NCBI GenBank assembly: GCA_964415365.1
Contig: CAYPYW010000021.1
Span: 1-40,106, forward strand
Origin: Hydromicrobium sp964415365
Lineage (GTDB): Bacteria; Actinomycetota; Humimicrobiia; Humimicrobiales; Humimicrobiaceae
Direction: 5' to 3'
Length of the DNA stretch: 40,106 nucleotides
Numbering within the stretch: position 1 is the stretch's first letter; every line of letters starts with the position of its first letter. Below the pieces are notes generated by a model. That model worked only from the letters and a program-made list of their open reading frames with translations. It was not told where the DNA came from and ran no database searches. A program made the translations under genes and the position numbers. Positions 1-8,867 of this stretch are shown one piece after another.

Positions 1-72
1 GAACCCTCGAAGCAGCTTACGCCACTTACACGCTTTCCAAGCGTGCGCCTTAAACCGCTCAGCCATCTCTCC
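1..72 (-). tRNA. tRNA-Ser(GGA), 3' end cut off by window edge
   Basis: Read on the minus strand from base 72, the sequence gives a G-rich acceptor strand (GGAGAGA), a D arm with GGCTGAGCGG and an anticodon stem CACGC/GCGTG around a loop TTGGAAA. The anticodon is GGA, so it reads UCC/UCU serine codons. A long variable arm follows, as expected for serine tRNA, and then the start of the T arm (GGGTTC). The T loop, acceptor 3' strand and CCA lie outside the window. It is one of three tRNA-Ser genes in the window. Confidence 0.93.
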
Positions 73-194
73 ACTAACCAAATATTATAACATATTAAAT
101 GGAGGGAAATATTACATTCTTTGACCAAAAAATGCTGCTTTAAAAGAACTGCCCTGTTATCAGGTTGAATGAAGACAAAACAGACAAAGAGCGA

Positions 195-1562
195 TCAGAC
201 CAATTTGGACCTTCCCATTTCTATATTTCTATTTATTACCCTTATCTCCTTTATTAAAAATATAGTGGTTATAAGGAAACAGCAGAAATCGGTAAACGGC
301 CAGGAAATCCATGCTCCTAAAAGACCAAATAAAACGGGTAATATAAAAACAGCCGGAATGAAGAAAAACAAATCCCTGGACAGTGTAATAATGAGAGAAG
401 GTCTGGCTTTACCGATAGCCTGGAAAAATGTACTGCCCAATATAGGAAAACTCCATAAAGGTGCTAACATCGCAATTAACCTTAAAGGTCCTACCCCTTT
501 CTCGATTACATTTATGTCGTCGGTAAAGATACTTATGAGCGATTTTGGAAAGATTACCATTATAATAAACCCAACCGAAGCTATAATTGTAGCCCAGATA
601 AATGCTTCCATTAAAACTTTTTTAACTCTGGTATAAAGTTTTGCTCCATAATTAAAACCTACAATAGGAGAAAAACCCTGGCTTATTCCCAGCATAGGCA
701 TGAATATCAAATCAATAATCCTGATACCTATTCCGGTTATCGCAATATATGCATCCCCACCATACTGACGCACTATTCTGATAAACAGTAAAAATGTCAC
801 ACTGCCGATAATTTGCATCAAAAATGAGGGGACTCCAAGACTTAAGACTTCCCTGGATATGGATTTGTTTATTTTAAACATATTAAATTTAATTTTAAAG
901 ATGCTCTTACTGGACATAAAAAATACCACGAAATAAATTGTGTTGATTATATGGCTTATGACTGTGGCAGTCGCTGCACCTTTGACTCCCCACCCAAACA
1001 CAATAACAAATAAATAATCAAGAATTATATTTGAAACTGCTCCCAGGATCATTTCATACATAGACGCTCTGGGTTTTCCTTCTGCCCTGATTAGACTGGA
1101 GCCATTAATGGAAAAAGATAAAAACAAAAACCCAAAAAGCATAATTTCAAGATAATCCCTGGCATATGGTAAAACCTTACTCGAGGCGCCTAAAAACCTC
1201 AATATATCTTCCGAAAAAATATAAATAGGGATAATTGTTATAATATTGAAAATTGTATTCAATATAAAACTATCCCCGCCAGTAGCTACCGCCCTTTCTT
1301 TATCACCTTTACCCAGCGAGCGGGATACCACGGAAGCCGCACCTACACCAGTAAGAAGACCAATAGCCACTATGAAAATAATCACAGGCAGAACTATGGT
1401 AAGACCAGCAATTGCATCAGGACCTACCGCATTACCAACAAAAAGAGTATCAACAAAGTTATATAGCGCTATTATTACCAAACCTGTTATAGATGGAATA
1501 GAAAACTTGAATAATAATAACCTTAAATTTTCACTTAAGATTTGTTTTTTTTGCTTTTCCAT
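195..1562 (-). CDS. MATE family multidrug/cation efflux transporter
   Basis: This 455-residue, very hydrophobic protein with about twelve predicted membrane spans fits the MATE (NorM/DinF) family in length. It shows the family pattern of two homologous halves. Visible hallmarks are LYNFVDTLFVG near residues 33-43, GVGAASVVSRSLGKGD near 72-87, a charged loop with IRAEGKPRASM, and the second-half counterpart GISQGFSPIVGFNYGA near 290-305. MATE proteins export cationic drugs or metabolites in exchange for Na+ or H+; the substrate cannot be read from sequence. The neighbour 3' of its promoter region is a clear paralogue in the same orientation, so the pair looks like a tandem duplication. The ATG is preceded by ACAGGAAA, which is close for a Shine-Dalgarno. 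The gene has its own strong promoter about 130 bases upstream. Confidence 0.93.
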   Translation of the reverse strand: MEKQKKQILSENLRLLLFKFSIPSITGLVIIALYNFVDTLFVGNAVGPDAIAGLTIVLPVIIFIVAIGLLTGVGAASVVSRSLGKGDKERAVATGGDSFILNTIFNIITIIPIYIFSEDILRFLGASSKVLPYARDYLEIMLFGFLFLSFSINGSSLIRAEGKPRASMYEMILGAVSNIILDYLFVIVFGWGVKGAATATVISHIINTIYFVVFFMSSKSIFKIKFNMFKINKSISREVLSLGVPSFLMQIIGSVTFLLFIRIVRQYGGDAYIAITGIGIRIIDLIFMPMLGISQGFSPIVGFNYGAKLYTRVKKVLMEAFIWATIIASVGFIIMVIFPKSLISIFTDDINVIEKGVGPLRLIAMLAPLWSFPILGSTFFQAIGKARPSLIITLSRDLFFFIPAVFILPVLFGLLGAWISWPFTDFCCFLITTIFLIKEIRVINRNIEMGRSKLV

Positions 1563-1689
1563 TTTCCTGTAATTTTAGATTGCTTCAAAAAAGAAATTTA
1601 CCTATCAGAATAATATTTACTTAAATAAGTTCCGGCAGAAATTTTAAAAAACTTATACTTAGATCTTAAACACGACACACGAGGTTTTA

Positions 1690-1717
1690 ATTATATTTAA
1701 GGTTAGATATTTGTCAA
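1690..1717 (-). promoter_or_regulatory. Sigma-70-type promoter for the downstream MATE gene
   Basis: On the minus strand a perfect -35 box TTGACA (1717-1712) is separated by 16 bases from a perfect -10 box TATAAT (1695-1690). It points at the MATE gene that starts at 1562. The predicted transcript would carry a leader of about 120 bases. I see no recognised riboswitch in that leader. No comparably good promoter was noticed for the second MATE gene. Confidence 0.75.
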
Positions 1718-1773
1718 GAAATATCTGATATTCAATATTTTGCCTGTTAATACTACTGCTGATATTGTGTGTT

Positions 1774-3156
1774 TTAAACTATATTCTCTTTTTCCTTAGC
1801 TTTTATACTCTTATTAAGTATTTTCAACTCCAGAAGGACGAAAACCCCGGTTACCAGAAAAGAGAGAAAATCCGAAACCGGCCAGGAGAGCATAACTCCA
1901 TTCACTCCAAAGAAAAGAGGAAGAATTAAAATAGCAGGAATCAAGAAGATAACCTGTCTGGAAAATTCTATAATCAGAGCAGGCAGCGGCTTACCGATAG
2001 ACTGGAATATGACCCCACCTACTATTAAAAAACCAAGAATAGGTAGAAGTACTACAATAATTCTCATTGGTAAGACTCCCATACTTATGAGTTCCGGATC
2101 ATTACTAAAAATACCGAGCAGATAACGGGGGAAAAACATGGTAGCTATAAATCCTATTGTTGCAATTATTGTTGTCCATAATATTGCCTCATTAAAAACT
2201 CTTTTTACCCGTGCATATAATTTAGCTCCGTAATTGAAACTGGCAATAGTGGAAAAGCCATAGCTAATCCCCAGAATAGGCATAACTGCAAGATCGATAA
2301 TCCTTATAGTAATTCCGGCTATAGCTATATAGAGATCATTTCCATAGTAGAGAATAGCCCTGTTGTATATCAGAAATATCAAACTGTCAATCATAGCCAT
2401 TAAAAAAGATGGAAACCCGATATAAAGAATATCCTTCATCATGCGTACTCTGGGCTTGAGCATTGAAGCCCCGGGGCGAAATATACCTTTTCCATAAAAG
2501 GCATAGAAGACAATATAAATACAGCTAGTCAACTGGCTTATAATAGTAGCCAGCGCCACGCCTTTTACTCCCATCCTGAACACAAATATAAATATGGGAT
2601 CAAGAACCATGTTCAGTACTGCACCAACAATCATAGGATAAACTGCTGCTCTGGGCCTACCTTCAGCTCTGATTATATGATTTGCAGCAAGCGAAAATGA
2701 GAAAAATATGAACCCGAATAAAATAACTGACAGGTAGTCCCGGGCATAAGGCAGCACATTCCCAGATGCCCCAAAAAAGACAAGTATTTTGTCTGAAAAG
2801 ATGAAGGCGGGCACCATTAGTACTAAATTTATCAGGATATTCAGAATGAATGCATTCCCACCTGCCTTTGCAGCAGTTTCATGATCATTCCTTCCAAGGG
2901 ATCTGGATATAATGGACGCTGCACCGACTCCTATCATCAAGCCTATAGCCAGCATGATAATCTGTATCGGAAAAACTATAGTAAGCGCAGCAATGGCCAG
3001 AGAACCAACACCCCTTCCTACAAAGATAGTATCCACAAAGTTATAGAGAGCACTTATGACCATTCCAATAATGCCGGGGAGAGAAAATTTAAAAAGGAGT
3101 ACCCTTAGGTTCCCATTTAATATCTGATTTCTCTGTGATTCCATCTGTGATTTCAT
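1774..3156 (-). CDS. MATE family multidrug/cation efflux transporter (paralogue)
   Basis: This 460-residue polytopic membrane protein is clearly paralogous to the MATE protein at 195-1562. The same landmarks occur at the same positions: LYNFVDTIFVGRGVG near residues 37-51, GVGAASIISRSLGRND near 75-90, a loop with IRAEGRPRAAVYPMI, and GISYGFSTIASFNYGAKLY in the second half. The ends are intact and the length is normal for the family. It lies 211 bases upstream of its paralogue in the same orientation. The intervening promoter suggests the two genes can be expressed separately. Two in-frame ATGs are available (residues 1 and 5) and neither has a convincing ribosome site, so the start is uncertain by a few codons. 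The substrate is unknown. Confidence 0.92.
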   Translation of the reverse strand: MKSQMESQRNQILNGNLRVLLFKFSLPGIIGMVISALYNFVDTIFVGRGVGSLAIAALTIVFPIQIIMLAIGLMIGVGAASIISRSLGRNDHETAAKAGGNAFILNILINLVLMVPAFIFSDKILVFFGASGNVLPYARDYLSVILFGFIFFSFSLAANHIIRAEGRPRAAVYPMIVGAVLNMVLDPIFIFVFRMGVKGVALATIISQLTSCIYIVFYAFYGKGIFRPGASMLKPRVRMMKDILYIGFPSFLMAMIDSLIFLIYNRAILYYGNDLYIAIAGITIRIIDLAVMPILGISYGFSTIASFNYGAKLYARVKRVFNEAILWTTIIATIGFIATMFFPRYLLGIFSNDPELISMGVLPMRIIVVLLPILGFLIVGGVIFQSIGKPLPALIIEFSRQVIFLIPAILILPLFFGVNGVMLSWPVSDFLSFLVTGVFVLLELKILNKSIKAKEKENIV

Positions 3157-3221
3157 AATTATTATAAAAGTATAATGGAAAGATAATTTTACACTGTTAT
3201 TAAAAACAAATACAGGTTAAA

Positions 3222-3259
3222 AAATATATAATTATAATCTATATTATAATTATATATTT
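3222..3259. repeat. Perfect AT-only inverted repeat (hairpin)
   Basis: Two 17-base arms made only of A and T flank a 4-base loop (CTAT, 3239-3242), giving a perfect palindrome of 38 bases. It lies between the zinc-ribbon gene and the second MATE gene. On the minus strand a short T run follows it, so it may terminate transcription from the zinc-ribbon gene or simply extrude as a cruciform. The rest of the gene-free stretch 3157-3498 is AT-rich and shows only this hairpin and the tetranucleotide repeat at 3424-3480. Confidence 0.7.
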
Positions 3260-3423
3260 ATAATTACAACTAATTTGTAGTATCTCTTTTAGATTTATTA
3301 TTTACTGATTTCTAAAATCCTATTATAAAAGAAAATTTTAAGTTAATAAACCTTAGCTAAGATTAATACATCTCTCAGAACACAATTCCACTTTATTCAG
3401 AAGTATATCAATCGCCATCTATA

Positions 3424-3480
3424 AAGATAGACAGATAGATGAATGAATGAATGAATGGATAGATAGTAGATTTATAGATA
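3424..3480. repeat. Tetranucleotide microsatellite (GATA/GAAT units)
   Basis: The stretch consists of imperfect 4-base units, first AGAT/AGAC, then four successive GAAT units, then GGAT and AGAT again. It sits just downstream of the stop codon of the minus-strand zinc-ribbon gene, outside any coding sequence. Tracts like this slip during replication and so may vary in length between strains. No regulatory role is evident. Confidence 0.75.
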
Positions 3481-3498
3481 AAAAAATAACCAGTTAAA

Positions 3499-3957
3499 TC
3501 AGGACTTGGCATTGAAATCATCTTTCAACCTGTACCCACAGTAAGGGCACAGATTAAAATCCTCTTTTATTTTCTTACTGCACTGGGGACACTCATCCTT
3601 TGGTATTGCCTTCTTAATTTCCTCTACATCCGGGAGTTTTTCAAGTCCCATCTCCGATTCTTTTAACCCGAATGAGTGTTTTAATTTATTTAAGACAGCT
3701 ATACTTTCCTTCTTAAATCCGCCTTCTTCCCTGGATAATTTCTCATACACATTCTTAAAAAGGTCCTTAATATCTTCATCATCAAATTTTTCCAGTACTT
3801 TTATTTCACTATCCAGAAGTTCTTTGTAAATTAACATATTATCTTCAATACTATCAAACTGTTTATCTAATTTTTCGTCACACTGCTGACAATAGGGTTC
3901 GTGTGATTTATCTTTTAGAATCTTTCCGCATTCTTCACATTTTTTAACTTCTTCCAT
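3499..3957 (-). CDS. Double zinc-ribbon protein of unknown function
   Basis: This 152-residue soluble protein has a treble of cysteine pairs at each end. The N-terminus has CEECGK (residues 7-12) followed by YCQQC, and the C-terminus has CPQCSKK (about 124-130) and CPYCGYRL (about 138-145). Each set could hold one zinc ion. The middle is acidic, helical and lysine/glutamate rich, with no domain that I recognise. The arrangement resembles the zinc-ribbon proteins often annotated only as 'zinc ribbon domain-containing protein', which may bind nucleic acid or a protein partner. The ATG has a good ribosome site (AGGAG on the minus strand, just past 3957). It stands alone, with no operon partner at close spacing. 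Confidence 0.8.
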   Translation of the reverse strand: MEEVKKCEECGKILKDKSHEPYCQQCDEKLDKQFDSIEDNMLIYKELLDSEIKVLEKFDDEDIKDLFKNVYEKLSREEGGFKKESIAVLNKLKHSFGLKESEMGLEKLPDVEEIKKAIPKDECPQCSKKIKEDFNLCPYCGYRLKDDFNAKS

Positions 3958-4112
3958 AATTACTCCTCATCCTGTAATAAGATAATGATTGCTTACCGGT
4001 ATTTTTTTATCTTAAAGCACCGGAATTATTCTTATTTTATTAAAACCCCAATTTTTTTATACCCTGCTTTATTAGCATATAATACACAAAATAAAAGAGT
4101 TTTTATAGGAAT

Positions 4113-5324
4113 TTATCCTTTTAACAACCCACTTACATATTTAGCTATAGCCAGCGAAGCTGTAAGGCCAGGTGAATCTATTCCCACCAGATTTATAAAA
4201 TCAGGATATTTTGGATCTCTTTCAATTACAAAATCGTAGTAATCTTTTAACTTAGCTCTGATTCCAGCCTGGTGAAGACTTATATCTTCAAGTCTCAAGC
4301 CAGGGAAAAATGGCTCTACCATACTCAGATAATAATTTTCTTCTCTTATCTGGTTGTAATCTTCTTTGTTATCTGGCCTGGAATATGCCGGACCAACTAT
4401 AACCGTATCACCAATAATATATTCATTCCCCCTTATCTCAAAGGTCGGGCTGAGATGTACTCCTACAGATTTATTCAACTCTCCTTTACTGAATTTTTCC
4501 CGGAATTCACTGAAAGGTAACTTTAATTTTTCTCCATCAGAAAGAAAACCAAAGGGCACCGGATAAACGTTCAACCCATTCAGATAAATATCATCCCTTT
4601 TTGTTTTGTAGAACTTACCCCACTCACCTTTAAATGGATCCATCCTGTACGGGCTATCCGGATTTATCAGTCTGGCAATATCATCAGAATATAACCCGGC
4701 TGCATTAATAAGTATCCTGGTTTTAAAGTCCTCAACCTCTGTAGTAGATTTTACTTTAGCTTTAAAACCTTCACCTTCTGGTTTAACCTCTATAAACTCA
4801 TTACCGGTCAAGAACATTACACCGCCGGATTCTGCAAGCCGGTATAGTTTATCCACAAGTCTGGTAGGTTCAACAATTCCTGAAGTTGGCACATATAAAG
4901 CAGAAATAGCCTTTACATTAGGTTCGTACTGAGCAACTTTACTGCCATCAATTATCTTAATCCCGGGAACCCCGTTTTCTACGGCAGTATTATAGACATC
5001 TTCCAGATATTCTTCTTCCAACGGGTCAGTAGCTACAATAAGCTTTCCGGTTTTCTTATGAGGAACATTATGCCTGGCACAAAACTGATAAAGCATTTCA
5101 TTTCCCTCTACACACAGCTTTGCTTTTAACGGCCCTATCTTCCTGGGATAATAAACCCCGGCATGTATAACTCCTGAATTACGAGAGGATTGATTCTCAC
5201 CATTAATTTGACTGTTTTTCTCAATTAAAACTATATCCTGATTAGATTTTCTGGAAAGTTCATAGGCTATTGCACAGCCTACGATCCCTCCGCCAATTAT
5301 TGTAATTTGAACTTCTACAGACAT
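4113..5324 (-). CDS. FAD-dependent oxidoreductase, L-2-hydroxyglutarate oxidase (LhgO) family
   Basis: This 403-residue protein belongs to the DAO-fold FAD oxidoreductases. The N-terminal dinucleotide-binding motif IIGGGIVGCAIAYELS (about 8-23) is followed by the LhgO/glycerol-3-phosphate-dehydrogenase signature NSGVIHAGVYYP (about 49-60), an INAAGLYSD segment near 205-213 and a C-terminal GIDSPGLTASLAIA stretch that closes the FAD site. The length fits L-2-hydroxyglutarate oxidase/dehydrogenase (about 400-420 residues). That enzyme oxidises L-2-hydroxyglutarate to 2-oxoglutarate and passes electrons to a carrier. In anaerobes, members of this family may work on other 2-hydroxyacids, so I would not assign the substrate firmly. 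The gene has no close operon partners. Confidence 0.82.
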   Translation of the reverse strand: MSVEVQITIIGGGIVGCAIAYELSRKSNQDIVLIEKNSQINGENQSSRNSGVIHAGVYYPRKIGPLKAKLCVEGNEMLYQFCARHNVPHKKTGKLIVATDPLEEEYLEDVYNTAVENGVPGIKIIDGSKVAQYEPNVKAISALYVPTSGIVEPTRLVDKLYRLAESGGVMFLTGNEFIEVKPEGEGFKAKVKSTTEVEDFKTRILINAAGLYSDDIARLINPDSPYRMDPFKGEWGKFYKTKRDDIYLNGLNVYPVPFGFLSDGEKLKLPFSEFREKFSKGELNKSVGVHLSPTFEIRGNEYIIGDTVIVGPAYSRPDNKEDYNQIREENYYLSMVEPFFPGLRLEDISLHQAGIRAKLKDYYDFVIERDPKYPDFINLVGIDSPGLTASLAIAKYVSGLLKG

Positions 5325-5484
5325 AAAATTTTTAACATACTTTTAAGTTTCCCTCACTGCCAGTCAGAATTATTTTGAATAATTATATTCTGCCGGAATT
5401 TAAGACAGTTTTTCATGACGTATTTGAAATTGCTTCATTATATGCTTTGCGTAAATCACTTGTTTCCATATTTTTATCTCTTAT

Positions 5485-6021
5485 TCAATATTTAGGAAAC
5501 TTTCCTTTAGCAATATCTCCCAACCATTGTCTAAACGCTGCAGCCATTCCTTCTCTCATTTGCAGAGCCTTCTTAAAATCCGGGTGTTCCTTGATGGCTT
5601 TGTCAAGCAAACTGCTTGCCTCTCCTGAGCGCCCAAGACGTTGGAGAGCTTCTGCAGCAAAACAAACAGCATCCTCGTCCTCCGCGTTACAACGAATAGC
5701 TTCTTTGAAGCATTCCAATGCTTCCCCGTGTTTACCTAACTCTCTCATGTATAAAGACCCCAAGTTGAACCAAGCATCACCGTAGTCTCTATCAATGGCA
5801 ACAGCCTTGCGAAGACATTGCTCAGACTCCCCATAATTCTTTAGTTCTTTAAGCATAACTCCGAGATTCATCCATTCTTTCTTAACATTGGGGTCAAGTT
5901 TAAGACCTTCTTTAAACCGTTCACTCGCTTCCTGAAGTCTGCCCTGTTTCAAAAGCATACGCCCTTCATCAAAATAATCCGTGGCAGATTTTTTTCCGGA
6001 AAACCTGTCAAACATCCCCAT
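5485..6021 (-). CDS. Tetratricopeptide-repeat (TPR) protein
   Basis: This 178-residue protein is built almost entirely of TPR units. At least four 34-residue helix-turn-helix repeats run from about residue 13 to 150, with the usual pattern (for example AWFNLGSLY and EALECFKEAI). There is no signal peptide or membrane span, so it is probably a cytosolic scaffold. The C-terminal tail (FRQWLGDIAKGKF) is not TPR. The local base composition looks more GC-rich than that of the genes around it, which could mean recent transfer. Neighbouring genes give no clue to its partner. Confidence 0.85.
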   Translation of the reverse strand: MGMFDRFSGKKSATDYFDEGRMLLKQGRLQEASERFKEGLKLDPNVKKEWMNLGVMLKELKNYGESEQCLRKAVAIDRDYGDAWFNLGSLYMRELGKHGEALECFKEAIRCNAEDEDAVCFAAEALQRLGRSGEASSLLDKAIKEHPDFKKALQMREGMAAAFRQWLGDIAKGKFPKY

Positions 6022-6099
6022 TTTTAACTTCCCCTGAATTTACATAACCTTACTTAATATCTCCTCCAGAGCATTACTTAAGGACTCTATGTTTATAGT

Positions 6100-7389
6100 T
6101 TATTTAAAATCCATCGTTTCCGTAATACCAGTATATATGGATTCTCCCATCTCGAAATAATCGTCACTTACTGTAGCAAATAATATATAAAGTCTATCAT
6201 TGCCTTCAAAGAATGCTGTAGCTACAGCCCACTCATTATTATCCACATCTTTAAACACGTATATAAAATCATGAAATGTTATATCATTTCCATTTACAAA
6301 TTCATTCTCCTGTACATCAACAAACTCCCAATTATTATCATCTGCAATATCAGAACTTAACCCGTCAGCGAAATCCCGAAACTGACTGCTCGGTGGATAA
6401 TCGTTAGTAGGGCTGGCCATAAAAAGGAAAGCTATCGGTAAATCACCAGACTGTGCAGTCAGATTTACTTCAAGGCCATCGGCATCATCTGATTCTGTAT
6501 ATGACCAATCGTCCGGCACAGAAAACGATACACCGTATTTGTCATTGGAATATACATTACCCTGGGTAAAAATATCTCCTCCGGCCTCTGCCCCTCGCGC
6601 TTCGGTAACTTCAAAATCATATGTACCATACAAGCCATCATTTAAATAAATTTCTACGTTATAGACATCAGCTGGCATATCTCTACTCTCTCCCTGGAAA
6701 GTAAATGCAATCCATACAGGTTCATACAAATCCACATTCAAATCATTTACAGTTTCTACTATCAGATCTCCATTGCTGTTGTATAATCTTGCTTTGAGAC
6801 TATTTCCCGAAATATAATAATTGATATTAACACATGCATATACGATTTCGGTTGAAATGAATTGCTGTGTTTTATTTACAGGGGCAGAATTTTCGTCAAC
6901 TTCATTTGCCAGTGATACACCTAAGATTTTTATCTCAGGTTCCTTAATTACAAAATTTGCTGTGCTTTTTAATTCTCCATTATGGTAGAAGTCAATTTTA
7001 TAACTTCCAGGCGGGATTACTCTGACTTCCTCACTAGTTTCAATATAAGACATAGCATATCCTTCAAAGTAATCACTCTTACCTTCGGAATATTTTGAAC
7101 TCTTATCTAAAATAACTTCTCCAGTGTCAAGACTCATCCAACTGAAGCGATAATTATCTTCCCCTTTGGTACCGGAGTAATTTATACTTGCATATATTTT
7201 TTCTATTCCGATATCAAATTCATTTTCTGGATATGTCGGCTCAAACGTTTCCTGGTTTATATCCTTACAGACTGCTAAACTTCCAAAAGAAAGCTCAGGT
7301 TTACAAGCAGCTGCAAAAAAGGTCAACCCGGAAATGAGAATTATCGACAACAGTACTACTAAAGATTTTTTTAAATTCATCATTTTCAT
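6100..7389 (-). CDS. Secreted lipoprotein with C-terminal PsbP-like domain
   Basis: The 429-residue protein starts with a basic n-region, a hydrophobic stretch and a lipobox ending FFAAAC at about residue 29, so it should be exported, lipidated on that cysteine and held on the outside of the membrane. Residues 40-265 form two beta-rich units, each ending in a 'vYxVexYlnG' type strand, possibly immunoglobulin-like. From about 280 to the end (YGVSFSVPDDWSY and the strands after it) the sequence resembles PsbP/PhotoPexin-like domains found in many bacterial lipoproteins of unknown role. The substrate or partner is unknown. Several Met codons lie at the start; the first is used here. Confidence 0.72.
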   Translation of the reverse strand: MKMMNLKKSLVVLLSIILISGLTFFAAACKPELSFGSLAVCKDINQETFEPTYPENEFDIGIEKIYASINYSGTKGEDNYRFSWMSLDTGEVILDKSSKYSEGKSDYFEGYAMSYIETSEEVRVIPPGSYKIDFYHNGELKSTANFVIKEPEIKILGVSLANEVDENSAPVNKTQQFISTEIVYACVNINYYISGNSLKARLYNSNGDLIVETVNDLNVDLYEPVWIAFTFQGESRDMPADVYNVEIYLNDGLYGTYDFEVTEARGAEAGGDIFTQGNVYSNDKYGVSFSVPDDWSYTESDDADGLEVNLTAQSGDLPIAFLFMASPTNDYPPSSQFRDFADGLSSDIADDNNWEFVDVQENEFVNGNDITFHDFIYVFKDVDNNEWAVATAFFEGNDRLYILFATVSDDYFEMGESIYTGITETMDFK

Positions 7390-7648
7390 ATTTCTTTCAT
7401 ACTCCTTATTACATATACTAATATTTAGAAATTAATTTACATAATTTTTATATATATATTATATATTTATAAATTTAATAGTCAAACATTTTATATAATA
7501 ATTAGATGCTTAAATCTTTAAACTAGGCTTTTGCCAATTTATAAAAACTAATTTGGGAATGAATTCAGAAAGTGCAAAAACCATCAAGACTGATGGTAGT
7601 ACTTAAGATAATATTGTTATATTATTAAGGAAACAATACTATTTAATA

Positions 7649-8776
7649 ATGAAAGAATTCTCCTTACTGATAAAACCGGCCTCAGCAGACTGCAATATGA
7701 ATTGTAAGTACTGCTTCTACCTGGAAAAATCATCACTTTATCCGGAAGTTAATGTTCACCGGATGTCAGAAGCTACCCTGGAGAAACTAATCTCTTCCTA
7801 TATGAAAACTTCTCAAATATATTATACTTTCGGCTGGCAAGGAGGAGAACCTACCCTTATGGGATTAGAATTCTTTAAAAAGGTGGTAGAACTGCAGAAA
7901 AAGTATGGAAAAAGTGGAAGTATGGTTACAAATGGGCTGCAGACCAATGCAACCTTCATGAGTGACCAGTTTGCAAAGTATCTCTCAGAATATAAGTTCC
8001 TGCTGGGAGTGAGTCTGGATGGCCCACAATATATACACGATCACTACAGAAGATTTTCTGGAGGGCATGGGACTTTTAAAAAAGTAATGAAGGGTATAGA
8101 GATACTCAAGAACAATAATGTCGACTTTAACATCTTAGTATTGGTAAATGATTTCAATGTGAATAAGGTGACTGAGATTTACAGATTCCTGGTAGATAGC
8201 GGCTTCTATTTTCATCAGTACATTCCCTGTGTAGAATTTGACAGCCAGGGTAATTTCTTGCCCTTTTCTATTAAAGGAGAGCAATGGGGAAATTTTTTAA
8301 TCAAACTATTCAACCAGTGGTATCCGCAGGACATACACAGGGTCTCCATAAGGCTTTTCGACTCAATATTAAATTACCTAGTACAGGGTAAAACCACTGT
8401 TTGCAATATGGAAAACAATTGTAATCAGTATCTGGTAGTAGAATATAATGGAGATGTCTACCCCTGTGATTTCTTCGTCAGGGAGGATCTAAAACTGGGA
8501 AATATAAATGTAAATAGCTGGGAAGAGTTATGGGATTCTGTCACCTACCTTAATTTTGGTAAAGCTAAATCAGATTACAGCTTTATATGTAGTTCCTGTC
8601 AATATCTGAACCTCTGTTATGGAGATTGCTTAAAATATCGAGATTTTAATTCAAATAGCCCAAATGGTTCGCGAAAGTTATCCAAATTATGTTCAGGATG
8701 GAAAATGTTTTATGAGCATTGTTTAAAAACTTTCAGAGAAATGGCTGAGAGTTTCAAGCGTAATAATGATTTTTAA
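7649..8776 (+). CDS. Anaerobic sulfatase-maturating enzyme (radical SAM/SPASM)
   Basis: This 375-residue protein has the radical-SAM cluster motif CNMNCKYCFY at about residues 15-24. The GGEPTLMG motif near 68-75 belongs to the SAM-binding site. The C-terminal SPASM region supplies cysteines for two auxiliary 4Fe-4S clusters (CNMENNC, YPCDFF, CSSCQYLNLCYGDC). The Asp after Cys in YPCDFF matches the proposed catalytic base in characterised anSME enzymes. These enzymes convert an active-site Cys or Ser of sulfatases to formylglycine. No sulfatase gene is visible in the window, so its target must lie elsewhere, or the enzyme modifies another protein. It is a single-gene unit facing the formate dehydrogenase gene. 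Confidence 0.88.
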   Translation: MKEFSLLIKPASADCNMNCKYCFYLEKSSLYPEVNVHRMSEATLEKLISSYMKTSQIYYTFGWQGGEPTLMGLEFFKKVVELQKKYGKSGSMVTNGLQTNATFMSDQFAKYLSEYKFLLGVSLDGPQYIHDHYRRFSGGHGTFKKVMKGIEILKNNNVDFNILVLVNDFNVNKVTEIYRFLVDSGFYFHQYIPCVEFDSQGNFLPFSIKGEQWGNFLIKLFNQWYPQDIHRVSIRLFDSILNYLVQGKTTVCNMENNCNQYLVVEYNGDVYPCDFFVREDLKLGNINVNSWEELWDSVTYLNFGKAKSDYSFICSSCQYLNLCYGDCLKYRDFNSNSPNGSRKLSKLCSGWKMFYEHCLKTFREMAESFKRNNDF

Positions 8777-8796
8777 AATGAAAACGACGAATATCC

Positions 8797-8867
8797 AAAG
8801 ATGATATAGTTAAAATTATCAGATTAAATAAGATTCGATAAATGCCATAGATTGTACTATCATCTTT
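8797..8867. terminator. Inverted repeat between convergent genes, possible two-way terminator
   Basis: AAAGATGATA (8797-8806) is matched by its reverse complement TATCATCTTT (8858-8867), with extra GT/AC pairs after a two-base bulge. The loop is about 45 bases long. It fills the 90-base gap between the convergent radical-SAM and formate dehydrogenase genes. The long loop makes it a weak terminator candidate; a role at the RNA ends is an inference from position. Confidence 0.35.

Noticed and set aside
5413..5469. Minus-strand mini open frame of 18 codons (METSDLRKAYNEAIS) downstream of the TPR gene
   Set aside because: It looks protein-like but is very short and ends at once; without homologues I cannot separate it from chance or from the stub of a lost gene.
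5375..5785. A plus-strand open frame of 136 codons opposite the TPR gene
   Set aside because: It is antisense to a clear TPR coding region, and its Ser/Ala/Arg-rich product reflects the complementary codon pattern.
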